Part shown: positions 1-5,040 of the stretch, in pieces | Layout: each line of letters begins with the position of its first letter | Position numbering within the stretch: position 1 is the stretch's first letter | Origin: Gemmatimonadota bacterium | Lineage (GTDB): Bacteria > Gemmatimonadota > Gemmatimonadetes > Gemmatimonadales > Gemmatimonadaceae | Assembly: GCA_003131365.1 (NCBI GenBank) | Contig: PKVB01000159.1 | Span: 4,887 to 9,926, forward strand | Length of the DNA: 5,040 nt | Direction: 5' to 3' | Position numbers and translations under genes: made by a program | The notes under the pieces: model-generated | Seen by the model: only the letters and a program-made list of their open reading frames with translations | The model's database searches: none | What the model was told of the DNA's origin: nothing

Positions 1-140
1 CGATGCCCGGCCGCGTCGAGCGCGGAGGCGACGCACGCCATTCCGTTGGGCACCACTGGGTACGGCTGCCGCTCGCGATTGGTGCTCACGAGCAGCACTC
101 GCGCTCCGTCGTCGGTTGCCAAACCCTTATTCGATATCAT
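1..140 (-). CDS. B12-binding-domain radical SAM protein, N-terminal fragment (runs off left edge)
   Basis: On the minus strand an ATG at 140 opens a frame that stays open to the window edge, giving 46 complete residues. After about 13 polar residues comes a hydrophobic strand and loop, VLLVSTNRERQPYPVVPNG (residues 15-33), then an Ala-rich helix ending in DAAGH. This beta-strand, N-R-E-R, P-x-P-V-x-P-x-G, helix, AGH pattern is typical of the start of the Rossmann-like cobalamin-binding domain in B12-dependent radical SAM enzymes, such as BchE-like cyclases and many methyltransferases. The CxxxCxxC cluster motif would lie beyond the edge, so radical SAM chemistry is inferred from family architecture and not seen. 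A GGTGGA stretch 3 nt before the ATG is a weak ribosome site. The gene follows the DUF92 gene by 28 bp on the same strand, suggesting co-transcription. Subfamily and substrate cannot be set from this fragment. Confidence 0.72.
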   Translation of the reverse strand, partial: MISNKGLATDDGARVLLVSTNRERQPYPVVPNGMACVASALDAAGH

Positions 141-168
141 CAGTCCACCGCGCGAGTAGTCGCGCTGC

Positions 169-933
169 TCAAGACAGAAGTAAAGCTACAAGTGCGCCTA
201 CGCCGGAGCAGACCGCGTTGACCGCATCGTTGTCGAATCCCGCGAGACCGCGTGCGTGACTGGTCATCGTGCCGCAGCTATGCACGAGTCGCGCCGTGGA
301 TTTTGCGCACAGCTCGCACCAGCGCCGCGCCTGCACCGTAGCACCTAGCAGGGAGTCTGCCAGAGCGCCCGCCACTCCAGCCAGTGCCACGGCGGCGAAT
401 GGAACCTGCCAGTTGGCCAGCGCCGCCGCGGCGGCGATGAACACAGCGCCGACAACTCCTGCCACCGTGCCAACCAGTGTGATGCCCCCCGAGGTCCCAG
501 GCGCAACCCTTCTGCCCGAGACGATAGATATTGGCTCGCCCCCCGCGAGAGTCCCCACTTCTGTTGCCCAGGTATCCGCGGCGGATGCGGCGAGCGTGCC
601 TGCTCCAATTGCGTACCAAATGGGTGATGGAGCGAGCAGAGATCCAAGCGCTGCCGCCGCGTACAAGCCGCCATTGGCGAGCACCTGAGTGGCGTCTCGC
701 TCGTCGCCCTTCTCTACGACCGGGCCCACCCGCTCGGCTTTTTGCCGCTCACCCAGCCTCGACAGCGCGCTCGCGGAGACGAACATCGCGAGGAGAAGCG
801 CGCCCCAGTTCCATCCGGCGGCGAGACAGATCGTCCCCACCACCGCGGCCGCGATCGCTCCGCTCGTCGCCAGCGTGCGCGCGCGAAGCGCCGCGAGCGC
901 AACGAATACCGAGAGCACGGCGCCAATCACCAC
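169..933 (-). CDS. DUF92/TIGR00297 family integral membrane protein (VTE6-like)
   Basis: The protein is 254 residues if read from the GTG at 933 and is strongly hydrophobic, with several predicted membrane helices. Hallmarks of DUF92/TIGR00297 are visible in order: a first helix ending LRART (16-20), SRLGERQKAE (58-67), QVLANGG (83-89), ADTWATEVG (119-127), GTSGGITLVGT (146-156), ADSLLGATVQ (192-201), a cysteine pair C206/C209, then HSCG (218-221) and DNDAVN (234-239) before a last helix. Length fits the family. A plant member, Arabidopsis VTE6, is a phytyl-phosphate kinase. Bacterial members are mostly uncharacterised, so a polyprenyl- or phytyl-phosphate kinase role is inference. The start is uncertain. 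The frame is open far upstream, but that part is antisense to the well-supported gene at 1060. No in-frame ATG, GTG or TTG lies between 1059 and 933, yet homology-like residues (LTEALAR) precede the GTG. A CTG at 954 or a frame change are alternatives. Confidence 0.9.
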   Translation of the reverse strand: MVIGAVLSVFVALAALRARTLATSGAIAAAVVGTICLAAGWNWGALLLAMFVSASALSRLGERQKAERVGPVVEKGDERDATQVLANGGLYAAAALGSLLAPSPIWYAIGAGTLAASAADTWATEVGTLAGGEPISIVSGRRVAPGTSGGITLVGTVAGVVGAVFIAAAAALANWQVPFAAVALAGVAGALADSLLGATVQARRWCELCAKSTARLVHSCGTMTSHARGLAGFDNDAVNAVCSGVGALVALLLS

Positions 934-950
934 GCGGGCGAGCGCTTCGG

Positions 951-998
951 TCAGCGGTGATGACCCGGTACTTGATTTCCAGCGAGCGGCGACTTCAC
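951..998 (-). other. Possible short leader ORF, or shifted true start, of the DUF92 gene
   Basis: On the minus strand AGGAGA (1006-1001) sits just before a GTG at 998. That GTG opens a 15-codon frame reading VKSPLAGNQVPGHHR and ending in TGA at 951-953, 18 nt before the GTG assigned to the DUF92 gene. The AGGAGA is the best Shine-Dalgarno-like sequence seen near any start in this window, although its spacing is short. Two readings are possible. It may be a small leader translated ahead of the DUF92 gene. Alternatively, one base may be missing here, by mutation or sequencing error, so that this GTG is the real DUF92 start. The sequence alone cannot decide between them. Confidence 0.25.
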
Positions 999-1008
999 GG
1001 TCTCCTGC

Positions 1009-1037
1009 TTGAAGGCGATTCGAGCGACGGTTAGCTT
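1009..1037 (+). promoter_or_regulatory. Weak candidate sigma-70-type promoter for the 1060 gene, in a divergent intergenic region
   Basis: The 126-bp gap 934-1059 separates divergent genes and should hold promoters for both. On the plus strand TTGAAG (1009-1014) and TAGCTT (1032-1037) are 17 bp apart, ending 22 bp before the ATG at 1060. The first matches the -35 consensus at four of six positions and the second at three, with the TAnnnT core. No convincing minus-strand promoter and no clear operator were found in the gap. The call rests on spacing and position only. Confidence 0.22.
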
Positions 1038-1059
1038 GCGCTCTCCGCCAATCAACTAA

Positions 1060-1692
1060 ATGCCCGGCACTGTAAATCCCATAGTCCCGCTCAGTCTCCT
1101 CGAAGCTGTTCGCACGCTCGACATCCCTGAAGGAGACGATGTCGAGGTCGAATATGTGCAGGAGCATCGCAACAAGCGACTGGGATTGAGCGATACGGTG
1201 ATCGCGCAGATCCGGCGCTACAAGGAGGCGCTGAAGCGGAATCAGCAGATCGCGATTGACGAAGCGACCGGCATCGCCCGCCTGATCGGACGCAGACCCG
1301 ACGCTGAGGGGATCTTCACGCGGGCCGGCACCATCGTCGCCAATCGGATGTACCAGATGATCTCCGCCACCAGGCGACAGATCATCCACCTGCTCCCTGG
1401 GTTTCTCGCGCGCCCGCTCGCGTTCCGACAGCTGAAGAAGGCGGGAAACAAGTACCTCGGGGCTTCGGTACGACGGGTCGGCTCATCGATCGTCGTCGGC
1501 ATCAAGGAATCGGTCACATTCGGCACCGGGCCGAAGGGAATCGGGTGTCTCTACTACGAGTCGGCGCTGAGGGAAATGCTGAGGCTGCTCGTGAACGGCG
1601 GTGGGATGATCGATCATGTGCATTGCCGCGAGCGGGGCGAAGACATCTGCGAGTGGCGCGCGGAATGGCGCGCGGTGAAGACCAGTCAATAG
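1060..1692 (+). CDS. Uncharacterised protein with V4R-like (BchJ-type) ligand-binding C-terminal region
   Basis: This is a 210-residue soluble protein with no signal peptide or membrane helix. I do not recognise the first 70 residues, a charged segment with helix-forming stretches (VIAQIRRYKEALKRNQQ, 47-63). From about residue 85 the layout resembles the V4R/BchJ domain: FTRAG (86-90), a helix, LLPGFLARPLAFRQL (111-125), a turn with GNKYLG, beta strands VGSSIVVGIKES, then a glycine turn before CLYYESALREMLRLL (163-177) and a cysteine-bearing end, HCRERGEDICEWR (188-200). The last block matches the E-x-x-C-x-x-x-G-x-x-x-C style ending of V4R proteins, with C189 and C197. V4R domains bind small hydrophobic or cofactor-like ligands. 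The assignment is by eye and moderate; a plain hypothetical protein is the alternative. The ATG at 1060 has no clear Shine-Dalgarno. The M24 peptidase gene starts 9 bp after the stop, so the two are probably co-transcribed. Confidence 0.8.
   Translation: MPGTVNPIVPLSLLEAVRTLDIPEGDDVEVEYVQEHRNKRLGLSDTVIAQIRRYKEALKRNQQIAIDEATGIARLIGRRPDAEGIFTRAGTIVANRMYQMISATRRQIIHLLPGFLARPLAFRQLKKAGNKYLGASVRRVGSSIVVGIKESVTFGTGPKGIGCLYYESALREMLRLLVNGGGMIDHVHCRERGEDICEWRAEWRAVKTSQ
1651..1674 (+). repeat. 12-bp tandem duplication inside the V4R-like gene
   Basis: GAGTGGCGCGCG (1651-1662) is followed directly by GAATGGCGCGCG (1663-1674), identical at 11 of 12 positions. The unit is codon-aligned and encodes E-W-R-A twice near the C-terminus (residues 198-205). 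It looks like a small in-frame slippage duplication with one later synonymous change (GAG to GAA). Confidence 0.7.
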
Positions 1693-1701
1693 ACGTGCGC
1701 G

Positions 1702-2880
1702 GTGCTGAAGCCTGAATCTCTGCCCGCGCTCCAGTCCGCGCTCGACCGAGCCGGGCTCGATGGCTGGCTCCTTTACGATTTCCACGGCCTGAATCCCGTG
1801 GCGGTGGGCATGCTCGAGCTGCCCGGGATGACCACGCGCAGATTCTTCGTCTACATCCCGCGCCAGGGAGCGCCGGTCGCGATCACGCACGCGATCGAGC
1901 AGGGTCCGTGGTCCGGTTGGCCGGCAAAATGGCGCAAGGAGAAGTACAGCAGCTGGCGCCTGCTGGAATCGCTTCTCGCCGAGCTGCTCAAGGGAAAGCG
2001 GGTGGCGATGGAGTACTCGCCCGGCGACGCCGTTCCATATCTCGACCGCGTTCCAGCGGGGGTGCTCGAGATGGTTCGAAACGCCGGCGCGACCGTCGTA
2101 ACATCCGCCGATCTCGTCTCCACCTTCTACGCGGTGTGGAGCGACAAGCAGCGCGCGTCTCATGAGCGAGCGGCCCGGGTCGTGGCGACGATCGGCGAGC
2201 AGGCGATTCGCCTCGCGGGAAGCCGCGCCGAGAGCGCGTCTCCGCTAACCGAATACGCACTTCAGTGCTGGATCAGGGAGAAATTCGAGGCAGGTGGTCT
2301 CGAGACCGATCACGGACCCATCGTCGCGATCGGTCCGAACGCCGCGAATCCCCACTACGAGCCGACGGCTGACAAATCGGCCACGATCAATCGGGGCGAC
2401 ATCCTTCTGGTGGACCTGTGGGCGCGCGAAAAGGCCGGAGTCTTCGCCGATCAGACCTGGATGGGATCGCTCGGACCGCCGAGCGATCGCGACAAGAGTA
2501 TTTGGTTGGCGGTGCGCGACGGGCGCGACGCTGCGATCTCGCTGCTAAGGCAGCGAATCGGCGCGCACAAACCGGTGCGGGGCAGCGAAGTTGACGACGC
2601 CGCCCGAGAAGTGATCACCAAGCGCGGCTACGGCGAATTCTTCATCCACCGTACGGGCCACTCGATCGACCCGCGTGATCTGCACGGCTCCGGTCCGCAC
2701 ATCGACAACCTGGAAACGCGCGAGGAGCGCACTCTCATCCCGGGCGTAGGCTTCTCGATCGAGCCGGGCATTTACCTCGCCGGAGACGTCGGAATGCGCA
2801 GCGAGGTCAACGGGTTCATCGGCGCGGACGGCCTTCTCATCACGCCATCCGACTATCAGAAGGATCTGCTGATCGTCTAG
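1702..2880 (+). CDS. M24 family Xaa-Pro peptidase (aminopeptidase P / prolidase type)
   Basis: The 392-residue product is a cytosolic dinuclear-metal peptidase expected to cleave Xaa-Pro bonds in peptides. Residues 1-145 look like the creatinase-type N-terminal domain (YDFHGLNPVA at 25-34). Residues 150-392 are the pita-bread catalytic domain. All five metal ligands can be placed: D238 (LLVDLWA), D250 (FADQTW), H320 (HRTGHSID), E354 (FSIEPGIYL) and E368 (MRSEVNGF). NPHYEP (216-221) supplies the usual substrate-side histidine, H218. The DLWA...ADQTW form, in place of the commoner DxG...SDxTR, points to a subgroup within the aminopeptidase P/prolidase family; it is not a loss of function. Length is normal for a single-subunit member. 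The GTG at 1702 is chosen because it lies 9 bp after the preceding stop and leaves a complete N-terminal domain; no Shine-Dalgarno is evident. Exact specificity (aminopeptidase versus dipeptidase) is not resolved. The stop overlaps the stop of the convergent gene. Confidence 0.93.
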   Translation: MLKPESLPALQSALDRAGLDGWLLYDFHGLNPVAVGMLELPGMTTRRFFVYIPRQGAPVAITHAIEQGPWSGWPAKWRKEKYSSWRLLESLLAELLKGKRVAMEYSPGDAVPYLDRVPAGVLEMVRNAGATVVTSADLVSTFYAVWSDKQRASHERAARVVATIGEQAIRLAGSRAESASPLTEYALQCWIREKFEAGGLETDHGPIVAIGPNAANPHYEPTADKSATINRGDILLVDLWAREKAGVFADQTWMGSLGPPSDRDKSIWLAVRDGRDAAISLLRQRIGAHKPVRGSEVDDAAREVITKRGYGEFFIHRTGHSIDPRDLHGSGPHIDNLETREERTLIPGVGFSIEPGIYLAGDVGMRSEVNGFIGADGLLITPSDYQKDLLIV

Positions 2881-3872
2881 CGGCCGATGACGTCCCACAC
2901 GGCTGGGTCCTCGAGTCCGAGTCGCCACAACGCGAACGTAGTCACTCCCAGCTCCCTCGCCTCGCGCACGAGGGTCTCGAGGAGCACGTGGTCGCTCACC
3001 CAGATCTCCCAGCCTTCGGGCGAGAGCGCGTGGAGCATCGCCGATGCATGGTCGCGAGTGAGCGGCGTGTTGGTCGTCGTCGCAAGTCGTCGCGCGTCGT
3101 CGTAGCTGATGACCTCCGTCTCCGCGCTTCGGCGCCAGCGATAGCCGTAGAGCGGCAATGCGGCAACGATCCTCGCCGCTCCGACTTCGGCCACACGCGT
3201 GCCGAGGTTGCGGTTGACCCAGTCCACAGCCGCGATAGGACCAGGCGGGGAAGTGGCCCAGTGCTGGTCGTACAGCACCGGCATTATGAGATCCGCGGAC
3301 TGCAGGAGAAGGCCGGCAGGATATGCGGCAGTGTCACCCGCCGGGACCGCGATGACGACCATGGAGACGCCGTGCGCGCGCACGGAGTCAGCCACCGCCT
3401 TCGTGACGGTCAGCAGTTGGTCCAGATCGCGGGGCGTCATTCCCTCGAAGTCGATCACGACTCCGTGATATCCGCCCGAGTCGATGAGTGACGCGATTGC
3501 TCCCGCGGTCAGCGCCGACACCTGCGCGTCTTCGCCGAGCCCGCGGATTACTTCGGGATGGAAGCGACTGCCGACGTAGGTGGTGATGAGCGCCATCGCG
3601 CGCGGAGCGACGACCGGGTGCTTCCCGATGCTGTCGGGATACAGCCGGACGGGGCGAAAGCTGGCTGTGTCGAGCGCGATCCAGCCGGTGATGACTCGCT
3701 GGAGACTCGAGCCATGCGCCTCGACGGATGCGTCGCTATTCGGGTCCCAGGGTCCGGTAAAACCCCAGTACGCAGGCGGCTCGCGCGGCTGCGACGGAAG
3801 ATGCGCGCAGGCAGCTAGGAGCGCGAGCGCCGCGAACGCCACGTGGCGAAGAGCACGGCGATTCAGGTGCAA
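2877..3872 (-). CDS. GH18 (YaaH/chitinase-like) lipoprotein
   Basis: Read from the TTG at 3872, the product has 331 residues and begins with a lipoprotein signal: basic HLNRRALRH, a hydrophobic stretch and lipobox LLAAC with C22 as the lipidation site. The rest is a GH18 TIM-barrel of the YaaH type. GYHGVVIDFEG (134-144) is the catalytic-strand motif, with E143 as expected acid and D141 retained. LIMPVLYDQHW (195-205), PPGPIAAVDWV, LPLYGYRW (239-246) and FALWRLGLEDPAVW near the end are family-typical. Family members act on N-acetylglucosamine-containing glycans such as peptidoglycan or chitin; the substrate here is unknown. The first two acidic positions of the classical DxxDxDxE motif are H136 and V139, so activity is not certain. 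A TTG at 3926 (GAGG 7 nt upstream) would add 18 residues before the signal and leave only 11 bp to the divergent gene. A GTG at 3842 would remove the basic region. Confidence 0.88.
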   Translation of the reverse strand: MHLNRRALRHVAFAALALLAACAHLPSQPREPPAYWGFTGPWDPNSDASVEAHGSSLQRVITGWIALDTASFRPVRLYPDSIGKHPVVAPRAMALITTYVGSRFHPEVIRGLGEDAQVSALTAGAIASLIDSGGYHGVVIDFEGMTPRDLDQLLTVTKAVADSVRAHGVSMVVIAVPAGDTAAYPAGLLLQSADLIMPVLYDQHWATSPPGPIAAVDWVNRNLGTRVAEVGAARIVAALPLYGYRWRRSAETEVISYDDARRLATTTNTPLTRDHASAMLHALSPEGWEIWVSDHVLLETLVREARELGVTTFALWRLGLEDPAVWDVIGR

Positions 3873-3937
3873 GACAAACCGTCCGAGCGTGCGAAGCTCC
3901 TTGTGTCCGAGCGGTCGACCCCGCAAACTCCGGCCTC
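3873..3937. promoter_or_regulatory. Short divergent promoter region between GH18 lipoprotein and amidohydrolase genes
   Basis: Sixty-five base pairs separate the chosen starts of two divergently transcribed exported-protein genes, so promoters for both should lie here or reach into the genes. A direct repeat (3881-3889 and 3905-3913) lies within it. A plus-strand TTGTGT (3901-3906), 17-bp spacer and CAAACT (3924-3929) can be drawn, but it is a poor consensus match. No Shine-Dalgarno precedes the ATG at 3938. If the GH18 gene starts at 3926, this region is mostly coding. Confidence 0.3.
3881..3913. repeat. Pair of 9-bp direct repeats GTCCGAGCG, 24 bp apart
   Basis: GTCCGAGCG occurs at 3881-3889 and again at 3905-3913. 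The start-to-start distance is 24 bp, a little over two helical turns, and both copies fall within the 65-bp divergent gap. Flanking bases also partly agree. This spacing could suit two binding sites of one regulator. With only two copies of a GC-rich word, chance is also plausible. Confidence 0.35.
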
Positions 3938-5040
3938 ATGAGACATCTCTCAACCTACTTTGCCGTCGTCGCGCTCGCACCAGCGGCGCTCGAAGCGCAG
4001 GGATCCGCAGATCTCGTTCTCACCAATGGAACGATCTACACAGTCGACAACGCGCGGCCACACGCTTCCGCCCTGGCGGTTCGCGGCGGGCGCGTCCTCT
4101 TCGTCGGGTCCGACGCCGAGGCGCGGGTGCTCGCCGGTCCGTCCACGCTGGTCATCGATCTGCATGGTGCCACCGTCGTTCCGGGAATCGTTGACGCCCA
4201 CGCGCACCTGCTCAGCCTCGGCAACATGCTGCAGCGGGTAAATGTCGCCGGATCGACGTCGTATGCCGAAGTGATCGACCGTGTCAAAGCGTGGGCAAAG
4301 AATGTGAGGCCTGGCGCATGGATCCAGGGCAGGGGCTGGGACCAGAATCTTTGGCCCGCCAGGGAATTTCCGACGCACGAGGAGCTTACGCGCGCCTTCC
4401 CGAATAATCCGGTCGTGCTCACGCGCATCGACGGTCACGCTCTGCTCGCGAACGCGAAAGCGATGGAGCTGGCGCATGTCACCGCCGCGACCGTCGATCC
4501 GTCGGGCGGGCGGATCGTGAGGCTTGCATCCGGCGCGCCGTCAGGCGTCTTCGTCGACAATGCGAACGGCCTGATCGACCGCGCGATTCCCGCCGCCACC
4601 CGCGCCGACACCCGAAGGGCGATCCTCTCCGCGATCGCCGAGGCCAACCGCCTGGGACTGACGGGCGTTCACGATGCCGGAGAAGATGCCGAGACGATCG
4701 GGATCTTCGAGGAGCTGGCAAAGGCGGGAAACTACAACCTGCGCAACTACGTGATGTTGAGCGATCCGGGCGAGCCCGGGTCGGCGGCCGCACTTGGAAA
4801 TCCGTACATCCAGCATGGCCCGCAGAGCGCGCTCTACGACGGACACCTCTGGATCCGGGCGATCAAGCTCTACGCCGACGGCGCCCTTGGCTCGCGCGGT
4901 GCAGCTCTGCTCGCGCCCTACAGCGACGAGCCTACCAACTCCGGACTGCTCCTCTCCAGCCCCGAGCATATCGAAGCGTGGGCGGAGACCGCACTCCGCA
5001 GTGGTTTCCAGGTGAACGTGCACGCGATCGGCGATCGCGG
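3938..5040 (+). CDS. Secreted YtcJ-like metal-dependent amidohydrolase (amidohydrolase family 3), partial at right edge
   Basis: The frame from the ATG at 3938 is open to the window end, giving 367 complete residues; family members usually have about 540-600, so roughly the last third is missing. It starts with a short signal peptide (MRHLSTYFAVVALAPAALEA, likely cut near residue 20-22). The amidohydrolase N-terminal beta-sandwich follows (DLVLTNGTIYTVD, 25-37; GGRVLFVG, 50-57). VVPGIVDAHAHL (80-91) carries the metal-binding H88 and H90. RIDGHALLANAKAM (163-176) and GVHDAGED (243-250) are YtcJ-typical. KLYADGALGSRGAALL (310-325) carries K310, the likely metal-bridging lysine, and VNVHAIGDR (359-367) gives H362. 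Family members hydrolyse amide or formamide-type C-N bonds; the substrate here is unknown and export to periplasm or outside is inferred from the signal. It is divergent from the GH18 gene. No Shine-Dalgarno is seen; the start is chosen because the signal peptide begins there. Confidence 0.92.
   Translation, partial: MRHLSTYFAVVALAPAALEAQGSADLVLTNGTIYTVDNARPHASALAVRGGRVLFVGSDAEARVLAGPSTLVIDLHGATVVPGIVDAHAHLLSLGNMLQRVNVAGSTSYAEVIDRVKAWAKNVRPGAWIQGRGWDQNLWPAREFPTHEELTRAFPNNPVVLTRIDGHALLANAKAMELAHVTAATVDPSGGRIVRLASGAPSGVFVDNANGLIDRAIPAATRADTRRAILSAIAEANRLGLTGVHDAGEDAETIGIFEELAKAGNYNLRNYVMLSDPGEPGSAAALGNPYIQHGPQSALYDGHLWIRAIKLYADGALGSRGAALLAPYSDEPTNSGLLLSSPEHIEAWAETALRSGFQVNVHAIGDR

Noticed and set aside
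269..688. Plus-strand open frame of 139 codons across the DUF92 gene
   Set aside because: Low-complexity Ala/Pro/Ser-rich translation antisense to recognisable DUF92 motifs; a shadow frame.
934..1389. Minus-strand frame of the DUF92 gene stays open up to an ATG at 1389, suggesting a 406-residue protein
   Set aside because: The extra 150 or so residues are polar, unlike the family, and lie antisense to the well-formed V4R-like gene; open antisense frames are common at this GC content.
1606..1617. Perfect 12-bp palindrome ATGATCGATCAT
   Set aside because: It lies inside the V4R-like gene, encodes M-I-D-H in a plausible domain position, and has no loop or poly-T tail; most likely chance.
2860..2900. 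Possible bidirectional terminator at the convergent junction
   Set aside because: No stable inverted repeat followed by a T-run is visible on either strand.
3901..3929. Sigma-70-like promoter TTGTGT, 17 bp, CAAACT ahead of the amidohydrolase
   Set aside because: Only about half of the positions match in each box, and it would leave a leader of a few bases; not strong enough for a separate call.
3950..4477. Minus-strand open frame of 175 codons within the amidohydrolase region
   Set aside because: It is antisense to clear amidohydrolase motifs (DAHAHL, RIDGHA) and its translation shows no recognisable domain.
4541..5023. Minus-strand open frame of 160 codons near the right edge
   Set aside because: Antisense to the amidohydrolase segments ADGALGSRGA and VNVHAIGDR, which are plainly the coding strand.
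5031..5038. GCGATCGC octamer, like the cyanobacterial HIP1 repeat
   Set aside because: I saw only about two copies in the window (also near 850), which GC-rich codon use can explain; no HIP1-like density.

Overview
This is a GC-rich (clearly above 60% G+C), densely coded bacterial chromosomal window. No RNA gene, insertion sequence, phage gene or CRISPR array is visible. Signal peptides, a lipoprotein and a secreted YtcJ-type amidohydrolase suggest a Gram-negative-type soil or environmental bacterium. The overall style would fit Gemmatimonadota or Acidobacteriota, but that is a guess from protein style and not a demonstrated placement.

Layout. Positions 1-933 hold two minus-strand genes in probable operon order: a DUF92/TIGR00297 membrane protein (169-933), then 28 bp later the N-terminal start of a B12-binding-domain radical SAM protein (140 to beyond position 1). 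Positions 934-1059 are a divergent intergenic region. Positions 1060-2880 hold a plus-strand pair 9 bp apart: a small cytosolic protein with a V4R-like (BchJ-like ligand-binding) C-terminal region, and an M24 Xaa-Pro peptidase with all five metal ligands. The peptidase gene meets a minus-strand GH18/YaaH-like lipoprotein gene (2877-3872) tail to tail, with both TAG stops sharing the palindrome CTAG. A 65-bp divergent gap follows, carrying a 9-bp direct repeat. A secreted amidohydrolase of the YtcJ family (3938 to beyond 5040) then runs off the right edge.

How the genes may work together. The right half is catabolic and envelope-directed: peptide processing (M24), a glycan-type hydrolase fold on a lipoprotein (GH18) and an exported metal-dependent amidohydrolase. 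The left half groups three families each known in some lineages to handle isoprenoid, tetrapyrrole or other hydrophobic small molecules: B12-radical SAM, DUF92 (relatives include plant phytyl-phosphate kinase VTE6) and V4R. All three also occur widely outside such pathways, so a joint role is only a hypothesis.

I did not find a convincing new defence or mobile system. The points most worth checking are the DUF92 start (no normal start codon at the expected place, but a well-placed Shine-Dalgarno and GTG in another frame), the V4R-like/M24 gene pair, the partly degenerate GH18 motif, and the direct repeat in the right-hand divergent promoter region.
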